A DNA stretch of 64,000 nucleotides from Anaerolineae bacterium (GCA_022843745.1 JALHNB010000018.1:1-64000), one strand, 5' to 3'. Shown: positions 43,433 to 52,881, counted from the stretch's first letter. Notes: a model not told the origin generated them from the sequence alone. Translations and numbers: made by a program.

Positions 43433-43732
43433 AGCTTTGCGCTTGGATTTCGGCGATTTCGGCGGTTTATCCGGCTTATTCGGATTGCCCGGTTTGTCCG
43501 GTTTATTCGTGTCCGTCCCCTCGTTGGTCGGACGCGAGACGATCACGTCAGATGGTCGCAGTCGGTCACGGATTCCAACCTGGATCGTGATCGTGGTCGG
43601 TTCGCTTTGCTGCCCCCGTTCATCGACCACTACCAGTTGAAACTTGTATTCGCCCGCATTCATCCCGCGCGTATCAACCTCGACCTGCGGCTTTTCGGTT
43701 GTCACCGGAACGTTCGGTTTAAATCGCGGCAT
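43415..43732 (-). CDS. Small Ig/PKD-like eCIS protein, 105 aa
   Basis: One beta-sandwich-like domain (about 1-55; EYKFQLVVVDERGQQSEPTT) followed by a Lys/Pro/Asn-rich tail (about 70-105, KPDKPGNPNKPDKPPKSPKS). It is a paralogue of the next protein upstream (shared YxFQLVVVDxxGxxSEP). Probably a small structural decoration or adaptor. Its stop overlaps the first mini-ORF in the triplicated unit. Confidence 0.6.
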   Translation of the reverse strand: MPRFKPNVPVTTEKPQVEVDTRGMNAGEYKFQLVVVDERGQQSEPTTITIQVGIRDRLRPSDVIVSRPTNEGTDTNKPDKPGNPNKPDKPPKSPKSKRKAKGNAP

Positions 43733-43736
43733 CGCT

Positions 43737-44039
43737 TTACCCTAAGAGTGTCCATACATAGCTGACAATTCGCCCGCCAACATCCAGTGATCTTTCGCCA
43801 GACATATCAAAACTCTGACCGACTTCAACGGCTCTCGGTGCATCAATGACCGCTGTTGGTCGCTCCGAGTCGCGCACGATGATGTTGACGAACGCCGGCT
43901 CGGACTCGTTGCCGGAGTCATCCACGACCACCAGTTGAAAGCGGTACGTCCCTGGCCTTAATGGGTTTGCCGGGTCAATCGTGACTTCGATCTTCGGGTC
44001 TGTGGTTTCAATTTTTTCGCCAATTTTAAATTCGGGCAT
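43737..44039 (-). CDS. Small Ig/PKD-like eCIS protein, 100 aa
   Basis: Contains TYRFQLVVVDDSGNESEPAF and ends with a PKD-type strand, GGRIVSYVWTLLG. Its C-terminal 40 residues match the C-terminal end of the 850-aa tail protein upstream (EVGQSFDMSG.RSLDVGG versus EAGQAFTLDASGSIAIGG). It lies 4 bp upstream of the 105-aa gene. Structural role inferred. Confidence 0.6.
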   Translation of the reverse strand: MPEFKIGEKIETTDPKIEVTIDPANPLRPGTYRFQLVVVDDSGNESEPAFVNIIVRDSERPTAVIDAPRAVEVGQSFDMSGERSLDVGGRIVSYVWTLLG

Positions 44040-44142
44040 GATGTTTTTTCCTTTTCCGTTCTATATCGGCCTTCCGGCCATGTCTTATCATAATTTCGTT
44101 TTTCTGTCGGGCGATTCAATGCCCTATATCTACCGTTCCGAT

Positions 44143-44213
44143 GGGCGCACAGCCGTGCGCCCCTACTTTTGCTCCCCTCTCCAAGCCATTGGACAGGGAC
44201 TGGGGGTGAGGTT
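44143..44213. repeat. Composite repeat: family 1 followed by family 2
   Basis: GGGCGCACAGCCGTGCGCCC plus CTAC (44143-44166), then CTCCCCTCTCCAAGCC/ATTGGACAGGG with TGGGGGTGAGG (44172-44213). It fills the space between two eCIS genes. Confidence 0.75.
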
Positions 44214-44219
44214 GCATCA

Positions 44220-46721
44220 TTACGCTTCCGTCACTTCCACCAGCGTCCACATATACTTCGCAATCGTGCCGCCAATGGCAATCGAGCCGCTGGCATCCAG
44301 CGTGAACGCTTGCCCCGCTTCGGCAACCGCGTCGTCGCCAGGGTCAGCGATCACTTCGCGATAATCGCTGGGTCGTCCACCTTCGAGTCGTGGGTCGAGG
44401 CTCGGCGGGCGCTGCAACACATCACGCACACCCACATAGCTGCGATTCACGCGAACCGGACGCACCTTTTTGCTCTCTGCCAGATAGCTGTCCACGCCCA
44501 CCAGCGATGCCATCCCCACCAGAAAAGGCACGGTTGCCGGGACGACGCGCGTAATCAAATGCGCCGGGACTTCCATCTCGACGATGCGCCGGATCAGACC
44601 CATATCCTGCGGCTCGACCTCGTTATGCACCAGAATTGTCACGCGGAACGCCAGTTGGTCGAACAGCGCTTCAATCGCCTTCGATTCGCCTAAGTCCACG
44701 TCCAGGTCGGCGGAAAAAAGTGCCAGAAATTCCTTGCGATTTTCGTCGCCCAGAAACAGCGTGTCGCCCACGTAAGAGTTGCCGCTGAAGGCAATCCCGG
44801 CCAATAACGGGTCTTCCTCGTCCGCCAGATCGGCACCCAGAATGGTCGCGAATGTGCGCCGCAGTCGCCAATCTTCGAGGATGATAATTTCGCCGCTGTC
44901 CACCGCCCCGCCTGTCGCCACGTTGAGCGCGAGTTTTAAGCCTGCCAGTGTGCCGCGCTGTTTGAAAAGCTGCGGTGCGGCGGCGATCAGACGGCGCTGG
45001 CGCTGCATCGGGTACGCCGTGTCAAAACCCACGCCAATCCAGCTACCCAACCAATTGAGCGCGTCCTCTTGCGTTGTGCGCGGATCGGTCAGCAGATACG
45101 ACTGCGCGATTCGATCTTCCATCGGCGTGAGGATACCCTCAAAATTGTCGAGGAAGCGTTCCAGAAAATCCGCTGGAGTGCTGCTGCCAGGAGCGTCCGC
45201 GTCCGCGCCGAAAACCGACTCGCGATAGAGTTCCGGCAGATATTGATCGAGATACGAGAAGCGCGAACCATATGCCCGCAGCGCCCAGACTTCTGGTGTG
45301 GTGCGCCCATCGCCGCTGAGAACGATCCGCACGTGCAGATAACGTCCGCGCAGGGTGCGAACCCGGCGGCCTGCGCGTTGGATCAGCACCGTAAACAGCC
45401 CGGCGCGGTTCGGCTCCTGATCGCAGCTTATCAAGCCGGGGTGAAATGGAATCTCGGATTTTTGCGGCATCCATACGCCGTGCGGTTTCCCACTTGGCCC
45501 GCCCGCCGAAAAAATCGCGCCAAATTGATGCTCATGCCAATCCAGCGCGTCGATTATCGTTGTCTGCTCGTCGCTGGTCGCCAGATAAATTTTGACTCCG
45601 CCTTTAGCCGGGATCATCGCTTCCAGATACAGCCGATGCCAGACCGTTTGCGCGTTGCCGCTGTCGATCAAAGCCGTGTTGGAAGCCTCGCCCTGTGCCG
45701 GGAATGTCGGCAGCGACAGATTCAGCAGCGGCCTGCTGCCCTTCTCGCCTGTACTGGCGCTGGGATAATGTGCCGGGAACGCGACTCCGTGCATATAGGG
45801 ATCGCCGTTGTGTTCTTGCAGCGGGTAAAAATCGCCCACCGGGTCCGTCGCTGGAACACCCTCAATGACCGGGTAAACGGGCGCTTCGGTTTTCATCGGC
45901 AGCAATAAAAGCGCGATTCGATCTTCACTGGCCCATGTCAGGCTGTAGGGGTGAATCGAGCCGTTGAGTGTCGTCGCGACTGACCATCGGCGCGTTTCGG
46001 TCAGATAGCGCACGTTGGCGGCGTTTCCGGCTGACCAACTCATGACCGCCACTTTTCCAGATGGACTGGATGCGATGGCGACAGGTGTATCCGTCCCTTC
46101 CCAGACAGCCGAAGTCACGATGTTCATGCGCGGCGGATCGGGATTTTCTTCCAGCGGGCGGAATGTATCGAGATCATAGTCCGCGTGGGGGCGATCCCGC
46201 ATCGGCAAGCCCTGCACACGCGCCAACTGCCGATTCGTGCGATCCAGCACCCACACGCCGCCTGTCGGATTCGCTGCCAGCCGCCACGCCGTAAAACCGG
46301 GTGCAGTTAAGGTAATCTTCTCCCAGCGTCCGAGCCGATCCAGCAGCACCACACCGCCGTTGATCGCCATGTAGAGTACACCGTCAAAACCCATCGCCAG
46401 ATCGGTTGGGGTTTCGTCGGGCGCGGGTCTATAAATCGGAATCGAGTCCGGCAGCGCACCCGTCGCCAGCACACGGCGCATTCCGGCATCCCAGTAAGCG
46501 CGTGTTCCAAAACTGTCGCGGGTTTGCGGCACACGGTTGAGTCTGTCCAGCGCTTCGGCTTCCGCGCCAGCCGCTTCTTCACCGGGCAGCGGCGTGGAGA
46601 GACGGCTCACCAACCGCAGGCTGCGGCGCTCGTTGTCATATTGAAGATCGGGCGGGACTCCGTGCAGCGTCCACTGCTTTTCGTCCGCCAGCATCCAGAA
46701 GCGCAGGCCGTTGGCATCCAT
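44220..46721 (-). CDS. Phage tail protein (gpI/TIGR02242-like) with propeller and PKD domains
   Basis: About 833 aa from ATG 46721 (MDANGLRFWMLADEKQW); the longer frame overlaps the baseplate J gene without a ribosome-binding site. The N-terminal part (about 1-400) has repeated strand motifs such as DLAMGFDGVLYMAINGGVVL that fit a beta-propeller. Residues about 480-700 form the tail-protein domain (YLDQYLPELYRE, FLERFLDNFEGILTPMEDRI, WLGSWIGVGFDTAYPMQRQR). The C-terminus is a PKD-like module. It probably links baseplate to fibres. It starts 1 bp after the upstream stop. Confidence 0.82.
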   Translation of the reverse strand: MDANGLRFWMLADEKQWTLHGVPPDLQYDNERRSLRLVSRLSTPLPGEEAAGAEAEALDRLNRVPQTRDSFGTRAYWDAGMRRVLATGALPDSIPIYRPAPDETPTDLAMGFDGVLYMAINGGVVLLDRLGRWEKITLTAPGFTAWRLAANPTGGVWVLDRTNRQLARVQGLPMRDRPHADYDLDTFRPLEENPDPPRMNIVTSAVWEGTDTPVAIASSPSGKVAVMSWSAGNAANVRYLTETRRWSVATTLNGSIHPYSLTWASEDRIALLLLPMKTEAPVYPVIEGVPATDPVGDFYPLQEHNGDPYMHGVAFPAHYPSASTGEKGSRPLLNLSLPTFPAQGEASNTALIDSGNAQTVWHRLYLEAMIPAKGGVKIYLATSDEQTTIIDALDWHEHQFGAIFSAGGPSGKPHGVWMPQKSEIPFHPGLISCDQEPNRAGLFTVLIQRAGRRVRTLRGRYLHVRIVLSGDGRTTPEVWALRAYGSRFSYLDQYLPELYRESVFGADADAPGSSTPADFLERFLDNFEGILTPMEDRIAQSYLLTDPRTTQEDALNWLGSWIGVGFDTAYPMQRQRRLIAAAPQLFKQRGTLAGLKLALNVATGGAVDSGEIIILEDWRLRRTFATILGADLADEEDPLLAGIAFSGNSYVGDTLFLGDENRKEFLALFSADLDVDLGESKAIEALFDQLAFRVTILVHNEVEPQDMGLIRRIVEMEVPAHLITRVVPATVPFLVGMASLVGVDSYLAESKKVRPVRVNRSYVGVRDVLQRPPSLDPRLEGGRPSDYREVIADPGDDAVAEAGQAFTLDASGSIAIGGTIAKYMWTLVEVTEA

Positions 46722-46722
46722 A

Positions 46723-48951
46723 TTAGTCGCAAACCTCCGGCACAATCGGCACAGGCAAACCCGTATCGCCATCCACCAGCCCCACGCCGCTTAACGTATC
46801 CGGTGGGCCGTCATCACCAACCGCTACCACCGAAAGCAGTTCCGGTAGCTGCCAGTCCTCGAGCGCGATTTCCGTCTGCCCGTTGGTATTCGACGGCAAA
46901 ACAAGCTGCCACGTATTGGCCTCGCGCTTGAATAAACGCAAGCGATTGCCGAGCAAACTCTGTACCCCCGGCACACGGGCGACGGTCATTTCGAGTTCGC
47001 GATCTTCCACCGTGCGCCCAAGCTGCCAACCTCCGCCCTGTAATCCACCGGGAGGCAGCGCCCACAGGAATATTTTGAGCGCGTCACGAACCCCTTTTAA
47101 AACCTGTTCGCGGTCAAAACCATCGGCGATTTCGACACCGACGCTGACACCAATCGGGATGTATTCGCATGAGATGACGTACAATTCCGTCCCCAGCGGG
47201 CGACGTGCGTCGATATAAGCGTGAACCGATTCCAAAAATGGGCGATCCGCGCGTGGATAGGGCGCTTCCGCTGGTGCTTTGTAAGGCAGTGTCATCACTG
47301 TGATGACTCCTGGCACATTCGGGCGGCGCTGCTGCGGCTTAAAGCGCGGCAAAAGCTCGACTCGTCCCACTTGAATTCCCGGCGTTTGCGCGGCGAGGAT
47401 GCGATAATCACTTTCGGTGACGGCGCGGTCACGGTGACGGAACAGGTCAGGAATGCGGCGCTCGGCAGCATCCAGCGTTTCGGCATCCTCGCCACCCTCG
47501 GCGGGCAATGGCTGCGAAACCACGAGTCGGCTCACGGGCGCACCATCCAGATCAAACGCCGTGATGTCGGAAAGCGAACCCGGCGGCAGATTCCCCGCCC
47601 GTCCTCCGCCTGAACGCATCGTCGCGACTCTGACGCGGCTGGTCGGTTCTGGTACACGCCCGCGAACACGATCTCCAAATTTGATCGTTCCGGCTTCACT
47701 GTCCAGGCTGAAAACCGCCGAGTCGCGCCCTGCCAAGTTCAAATCTTCAATTTGCTGCCACGTCCGGTAGCCGAGTCCTGGTTCTTCGACCTGGATTTCG
47801 AGCGTTTCCGCCTCAACCGACTGCCCAGGAAGCTGCATGATCTGATCGGCTGAACCATCGCTCTGTCCGGCGATGCGTCCGGTAAGTGTCTGGCGCTGGT
47901 CAACTTCGACAGCGTTAATGCCCACCCAACTGAGGCTCATGGACGATAATTTTTTGCTGGGTCGCAGTCGAATCCACGCGACCAGACGTTCAGCCTTTTT
48001 GGGATCATCTAGACGTGGCGGTTCGTCGCCCGTTCCGGCCTGCAAAATGCGCCGTACATCGTTATCCGGCTTGCCGATAAATTCCTTGCTGGGGAGCGCT
48101 AATCGCTGTACGCCGCGTTGAGTCAATCCGGCACTGGTATCTAGAAATACGTCTAAAGTGCGATAAATCGTCTCTTTATTAGCGTCCACACCCGTGATCT
48201 CCCAGAGATGGGGCAGCGCGGCGCGTGGCCCAATGTCCTCGAACAGCGCCGGGACGGTGATCGACGGCATGATGCCGATGCTCATCAACTGCTGACTCCC
48301 AGTAGCACTGCGTCCCAATGTCGCCTTGATTGCGTCCACATTTTCCGGCTTGGCTGCCAGCAGCGCGAACCACAGGCATTTATCGACGGTGCGTGTGATG
48401 ATGTCGAAGCCGTCCGTTTCCGGTGCGCCGCCCGCGAAAGCTGCTGTTGTCACGTAAGGTGCGACACTTGGCCCCGCTGCCCCACCGACATAGATTTGCT
48501 GCAAATTATTGATGACGGTCATCATCGAGCCGCGTTCGGCTTCCGTCAGCGGACGCTTGTAATAGGCCTCGGCGGTGACAGGCAGGACGGTGACTTCGGT
48601 GCGCGTCTCAAAATTGACTGGCCCTTTGACCGTCGCCTGCCGCCGCAAAATCGTCGCTGTCGTTTGCGCATCGTCGTCCACGCTCAGGCTGATGAGCGTC
48701 CGTGCGGGGATTGCCGGGCGCATCGGCAGGCCGAGCAGTCGCAAAAACGCCAACCGCTGCCGTTCCGGGATGAGGTTCGCGCGGTAGAGCATCGTATCTG
48801 CCAGCCACGCGAACAATTCGATCATCGTGCGTCCGGGATCACCCAGGCGTGGGTTCGTCCATTCGTTGGTATGCGCGGGGATACGCGCCAGCATTTCGGC
48901 GACCAGATCGTCAAAACTGCGATCATCTAATCTTGGGACTGGGATAGGCAT
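46723..48951 (-). CDS. Putative baseplate assembly protein, gpJ/Afp11-like
   Basis: A 742-aa baseplate wedge protein. It starts MPIPVPRLDDRSFDDLVAEM with GDPGRTMIELFAWLADTMLY and PERQRLAFLRLLGL, typical of the TIGR02243 baseplate family. The C-terminal half carries the J-like region (TESDYRILAAQTPGIQVGRV; RPLGTELYVISCEYIPIGVS). It should form the baseplate ring around the spike and trigger sheath contraction. It lies 3 bp after the gp25 gene. Confidence 0.9.
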   Translation of the reverse strand: MPIPVPRLDDRSFDDLVAEMLARIPAHTNEWTNPRLGDPGRTMIELFAWLADTMLYRANLIPERQRLAFLRLLGLPMRPAIPARTLISLSVDDDAQTTATILRRQATVKGPVNFETRTEVTVLPVTAEAYYKRPLTEAERGSMMTVINNLQQIYVGGAAGPSVAPYVTTAAFAGGAPETDGFDIITRTVDKCLWFALLAAKPENVDAIKATLGRSATGSQQLMSIGIMPSITVPALFEDIGPRAALPHLWEITGVDANKETIYRTLDVFLDTSAGLTQRGVQRLALPSKEFIGKPDNDVRRILQAGTGDEPPRLDDPKKAERLVAWIRLRPSKKLSSMSLSWVGINAVEVDQRQTLTGRIAGQSDGSADQIMQLPGQSVEAETLEIQVEEPGLGYRTWQQIEDLNLAGRDSAVFSLDSEAGTIKFGDRVRGRVPEPTSRVRVATMRSGGGRAGNLPPGSLSDITAFDLDGAPVSRLVVSQPLPAEGGEDAETLDAAERRIPDLFRHRDRAVTESDYRILAAQTPGIQVGRVELLPRFKPQQRRPNVPGVITVMTLPYKAPAEAPYPRADRPFLESVHAYIDARRPLGTELYVISCEYIPIGVSVGVEIADGFDREQVLKGVRDALKIFLWALPPGGLQGGGWQLGRTVEDRELEMTVARVPGVQSLLGNRLRLFKREANTWQLVLPSNTNGQTEIALEDWQLPELLSVVAVGDDGPPDTLSGVGLVDGDTGLPVPIVPEVCD

Positions 48952-48954
48952 CGC

Positions 48955-49350
48955 TTATCCTTCCATTTCCAGGGTAATGCCCATATTTTGTGGGCTGCCA
49001 GTACGCCGGATGCGATACCCGATTTCGATCCGAATCCAGCTTGGACGATCACTCACCTCACCCACGTCCACCCGATCCAGCAGGATGCGCGGTTCCCAAC
49101 GTCCCAGCGATTCCATAATCGCATCACGAATGCGGCGGTGCGTGGTCAGCGTGTTGGGTTCGTGCAGGTAATTTTCCAGCCCTGCGCCAAATTCCGGGTG
49201 CATCAGTTGTTCGCCCGGACGGGTGCGCAGGATCACCTGAATCGACTGGCGCACAGAATCCTCTAACGTCGGGTAGTTCAATTGGCCGTTCGCGTCCGGT
49301 AAAGGCAGCAGCGGCCAACCGATCAATTGGGGTGAAGGGTTGCGATTCAT
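48955..49350 (-). CDS. Baseplate protein, gp25/GPW family (Afp9-like)
   Basis: A 131-aa protein with the gp25 lysozyme-like fold core: LEDSVRQSIQVILRTRPGEQ, LMHPEFGAGLENYLHEPNT, RIRDAIMESLGRWEPRI. It joins the sheath to the baseplate wedge in contractile systems. The length is normal. Its stop is 3 bp before the baseplate J start. Confidence 0.92.
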   Translation of the reverse strand: MNRNPSPQLIGWPLLPLPDANGQLNYPTLEDSVRQSIQVILRTRPGEQLMHPEFGAGLENYLHEPNTLTTHRRIRDAIMESLGRWEPRILLDRVDVGEVSDRPSWIRIEIGYRIRRTGSPQNMGITLEMEG

Positions 49351-49353
49351 CTT

Positions 49354-50991
49354 TTATCCTCTCTTCGGGATGGGCAGACAAATCTTGATAAAAAACATCC
49401 AGTTAAAGATGATGTTGAACAGCGACAGGAAAATATTCAGACAAATAAACGCGCACAGCGTAATGATCGGCAGGCTGAAGCTGCAAATCCACTCAATCGT
49501 CAGGCCGCCATTGCCTTTTTGCGCATCGCCATCCAGATAATTACTAAGGCCATTTTTGCCCATCAGGTCATAGAGGGCGGGAGGCATGACAAACGCGATA
49601 TTCGGCTTGAGCGCCTTGAGTGATGCCCGTGTGATGTCCGGCAGCGCGATCTGGGTAGGCGGCACTTTGCCATTGGTTTCGTGCCAGGGCGCGATGGTAA
49701 AGCGGTTGCTGTAATCACTCCACCATGTTTCCTGTGGGCATCCCGGACGGCTCACGCGCACGAACGCCCGAATCTGATATTCCGCGTTGGGGCGATCAAA
49801 TCGCAGTTCGCCCTGCGGCAGATTCAGGCCAATGAGCTTCTTTTTCATCAACTCGCGCAGCGCCAGCAAAATCGCGTTGCCCTGCTGCGTTGTGATCGAC
49901 CAGTTAATGCTCGTCGCCGTTGCGGTTGTCGCTTCATTGGTCAGGTCAACGTCCGAGTCGCGCAGCCGGAAGGCCATCGCGCGGATAAATTCACCCGCCT
50001 GAACGGTAACGACAGGTGGAATATCGACAAACGGCAGATCAATTTCAGGCACGAGAACGGTGAACGGCGCGGCGAAAAATGTTTCGTCAAAACCGCCGGG
50101 GTTAATCACCATCATGACTTTGTTGAGTTCGGTCATGACCGCGTTGCCTTGCGGCGTATTCTCAAAGGCTTCCAGTTCCAGCATCCAGCGCAGTACGGAA
50201 ACGAATGGGTCTTCGACATTGAAAAAATCGAGTTCAAATTTATTCCCTGGGCCGAGGTGCAGCGGCACACTCGCACTTGTGCCACTCATATAAACCGGTA
50301 AAACCGCCCGTAGCTGGTCGAGCGTGAGGTCTTCTTCCGGCTCGTTGGTAACTTTGCCATTTTGTGGCGGTGCTTCGCTGTATTCGCTGCTGGTGACGGG
50401 GATCAGCCCGTAAAACAGCGTCTTTTTATTCGTCGTACACACATCCGGCGGTGCGACAAACAGCGCCGAGACGCTCTCCGAAAGGGTATCAATCGTCGCG
50501 ATACCGATTCCTAACTGCTCGTCCAGTTCGCGGATTCCAGAGGTCAATGTGGGTCGTCGGAAGGCCGGGTCGGGGTCTTGGTCGTCATCGGTCAGGCGCA
50601 CCCAGCCGCGCATCGACTTGTCCGCCGCCTGCATCCACGCTTCGTGTCCGCCGCCAGCCGCGACACGCCGTACCACCAATCCGCTGCCCTCAATCACCTG
50701 CGGGTTGAGCCGGGGCTGCCCCAGAAGCGCCAGCGCAGGCTCTTGAAACAGATCGCAGACCGCCTCGAAAATCGCGAGATGAAAGGTGCGATGAATCGGC
50801 TGGAAAAAATGGAGTGCGGTCTTGGAAGTTGCTTGCATGACGCTGCCACTGAGCGTTGCGAAATTATCGCCGATGCCCATTTCATTCAGCGTCGTGCCGA
50901 TAAAATCCTGGTCGGTGCGTTCCAGAAGCGTCGGTTTTTTGCCTGTACCCATCAGCCCCAGGCCGCGTAATTCAATCGGATGGTCTACCAT
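49354..50991 (-). CDS. eCIS-encoded protein with C-terminal membrane anchor
   Basis: About 545 aa from ATG 50991 (MVDHPIELRGLGLMGTGKKP), with GAGGAAACGT upstream. The body is soluble and mixed alpha/beta, with no catalytic motif recognised. The last 45 residues are strongly hydrophobic (SLPIITLCAFICLNIFLSLF and FNWMFFIKICLP) and end in a short basic tail, fitting one or two membrane helices. Its place between spike and gp25 links it to the baseplate. By analogy with the membrane protein CisA of Streptomyces CIS it could dock the particle to the cytoplasmic membrane (inference; homology not established). Confidence 0.7.
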   Translation of the reverse strand: MVDHPIELRGLGLMGTGKKPTLLERTDQDFIGTTLNEMGIGDNFATLSGSVMQATSKTALHFFQPIHRTFHLAIFEAVCDLFQEPALALLGQPRLNPQVIEGSGLVVRRVAAGGGHEAWMQAADKSMRGWVRLTDDDQDPDPAFRRPTLTSGIRELDEQLGIGIATIDTLSESVSALFVAPPDVCTTNKKTLFYGLIPVTSSEYSEAPPQNGKVTNEPEEDLTLDQLRAVLPVYMSGTSASVPLHLGPGNKFELDFFNVEDPFVSVLRWMLELEAFENTPQGNAVMTELNKVMMVINPGGFDETFFAAPFTVLVPEIDLPFVDIPPVVTVQAGEFIRAMAFRLRDSDVDLTNEATTATATSINWSITTQQGNAILLALRELMKKKLIGLNLPQGELRFDRPNAEYQIRAFVRVSRPGCPQETWWSDYSNRFTIAPWHETNGKVPPTQIALPDITRASLKALKPNIAFVMPPALYDLMGKNGLSNYLDGDAQKGNGGLTIEWICSFSLPIITLCAFICLNIFLSLFNIIFNWMFFIKICLPIPKRG

Positions 50992-51044
50992 ACGTTTCCT
51001 CGTTCCTGATACCAATTCCTCTCACGCAAATGACGAGGATTTAG

Positions 51045-51084
51045 CTCCCCTCGCTGCTTGCGGAGAGGGGTTGGGGGTGAGGTT
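51045..51084. repeat. Family 2 repeat
   Basis: CTCCCCTCGCTGCTTGCGGA then GAGGGGTTGGGGGTGAGG, between the gpV gene and the membrane-anchored protein gene. Confidence 0.8.
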
Positions 51085-51094
51085 AATTTTTCCC

Positions 51095-51781
51095 CTACCA
51101 TATGTTTCCTGCTCCTGGCGTGTAGGATGTGCCAACGACGGTGGTCGCGATGAGCGTGTCGCACTTGACCACACCCGAAAATGTAGACATCGCCGCGTCA
51201 ACCTTGACTATCCCAGCCGTGACTTCGACCTGACTGGCCTGGACTTTCACCTTGCCGGGAGTCTGGATGCTCACGCCCTGCGTATCAATCGTAATCGTCG
51301 TCCCGGCGGCTTTAATTTCGACCTTGCCGCCGCTTTCATCGGTCATCACAGCGCTCACGCCGCCCGGTGTGGTCAGCGAAATTGTCGGCGCGCTTTCCTC
51401 GATAATCGCGATGCGCGTCCCGGCCTTGCCGACAATCGTCCAGCGATCCACACTGCTGCCGCCGAGTGTTTCCGGCGGTTTCGCGCTGCCATTCCACAGG
51501 CCGCCGACGACAATCGGGAAACGCGAGTCGCCATTCACGAAATTAACCAAAACCTCGTCGCCCACATCCGGCAGCATAAACGCGCCGCGATTATTTCCGG
51601 CGAACGGTACAGCCACCCGCGCCCAGACGTGGTTGCTGCTGTCGTTGACCGCATCCAGCGTCAGCAGCTTGATCTGTACGCGCCCCAGGCTTTCGGGGTC
51701 TTCTACCGATGTCACTTCGCCCAGATAGCTGGCATTGAAGATGCCCGGTGCAGCGATTTCAAACATATTGATGGCATCCAT
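51095..51781 (-). CDS. Spike needle protein, gpV/VgrG C-terminal-like
   Basis: About 228 aa from ATG 51781 (MDAINMFEIAAPGIF); this start shares one base with the gpD stop (TAATG). An OB-fold domain (about 15-95; GRVQIKLLTLDAV, VGDEVLVNFVNGDSRFPIVV) is followed by a triple-stranded beta-helix-like needle (about 120-228, repeating VEIKAAGTTITIDTQGVSIQ-type strands). With the gpD protein it forms the puncturing spike, which is a single polypeptide in VgrG or Afp8. No separate PAAR tip gene is seen nearby. Confidence 0.85.
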   Translation of the reverse strand: MDAINMFEIAAPGIFNASYLGEVTSVEDPESLGRVQIKLLTLDAVNDSSNHVWARVAVPFAGNNRGAFMLPDVGDEVLVNFVNGDSRFPIVVGGLWNGSAKPPETLGGSSVDRWTIVGKAGTRIAIIEESAPTISLTTPGGVSAVMTDESGGKVEIKAAGTTITIDTQGVSIQTPGKVKVQASQVEVTAGIVKVDAAMSTFSGVVKCDTLIATTVVGTSYTPGAGNIW

Positions 51782-52866
51782 TAGTTGCCTCCCCAGAAGG
51801 CGCATTCGGCCTGAAAATCCGTTTCGTAACCCGCTTCGGTATCCCAATGGTGGCAGGCTTCGACAATGTAATAGGTGTTATCGAAACGCGGGCCAAGCCC
51901 AGTCAATTCGACATTCGTGCCGACTCTCAGCGCCGGATTGCCCTCGGCGGTGGCATCAATCGTCACGAAACGCCGCGCCCGCTGGTCAAAGGCGGCATCG
52001 GCGGCGGCTTGCGCTTCGGCATCCGTGCTGACCGCCAGATGTCCGATATGTTCTTTGCGCTCGGCTAAAGCATCCTGCAATATTTGTGAGCCGGGTTTGC
52101 CGCTGCCGGGGCCAAGATTCGCGCCCGTGCTGCTGCCACTGACGACCTGCCCCTGAATGGGATTCCATCCGCTGACGGTCACTTCCGTCACCTGATGCGC
52201 CAGATCAGCCGTGACCCGCGCCCGCTGAAGTTGGCTGTACATTTCCAGCGTGATCGTCCCGCGCAGCACATCCTTGCGCGGCGAAATGTGGAGTTCGCTG
52301 CCAACGACCTGCATATCGCCGTCATAACGCGCCAGCAAGCGCCGCAAAAATGCCAGATCGCTCTCGTTAAGCTGCACCTGTGTGCCGATATTTTCAGTAA
52401 ACGCCGTCACGACGGGTGTCAGGCCGAGCGCGTTGGCGAGATCACTCGCGAGGTCGGCAATGGTCGCGTCGTCATGGGTGACGGTACGGCGGGTCATACG
52501 CGCCTGCTGGAAAACATCCTCCGCCAGCACCACCAGTTCCGGCGGCCCTCCCTGTGGGAAATCAATTTCGAGCGCCGTAATCTTGCCTCGGAAAATTTCA
52601 GTCGGGCTGATTTCATCGCCGCTGTAAATCGTAATCGCCGCACCTAGCGTCAGAATCGAGCCGCTTTCGAACGCAAAATCCGCGCCGCCTTCCGGGTCAC
52701 TAGCGACATTGCTCACGCGCAGTTCCAGCGCCGATAATCCGCCTTCGCGCTCGGTGATTTCCACACTGAGCAGCAGTTCGGTGACTTTTGGATATTCTTG
52801 TTCGTCAATGCGTACCGTAGGTCGCGCACTGTACAGGATGCCTTCACTCAGCGGCGCTTCTGCCAT
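51781..52866 (-). CDS. Spike hub protein, gpD/VgrG N-terminal-like
   Basis: A 361-aa phage late control D family protein. It shows the expected VRIDEQEYPKVTELLLSVEI start, an IYSGDEISPTEIFRGKITAL domain and the DDATIADLASDLANALGLTP segment (about 150-170). A C-terminal domain contains VTEVTVSGWNPIQGQVV. It trimerises below the tube as the hub. The next gene supplies the needle half, and the overlap (TAATG) implies coupled synthesis. Confidence 0.88.
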   Translation of the reverse strand: MAEAPLSEGILYSARPTVRIDEQEYPKVTELLLSVEITEREGGLSALELRVSNVASDPEGGADFAFESGSILTLGAAITIYSGDEISPTEIFRGKITALEIDFPQGGPPELVVLAEDVFQQARMTRRTVTHDDATIADLASDLANALGLTPVVTAFTENIGTQVQLNESDLAFLRRLLARYDGDMQVVGSELHISPRKDVLRGTITLEMYSQLQRARVTADLAHQVTEVTVSGWNPIQGQVVSGSSTGANLGPGSGKPGSQILQDALAERKEHIGHLAVSTDAEAQAAADAAFDQRARRFVTIDATAEGNPALRVGTNVELTGLGPRFDNTYYIVEACHHWDTEAGYETDFQAECAFWGGN

Positions 52867-52881
52867 CGAAATTTGCTCCCC

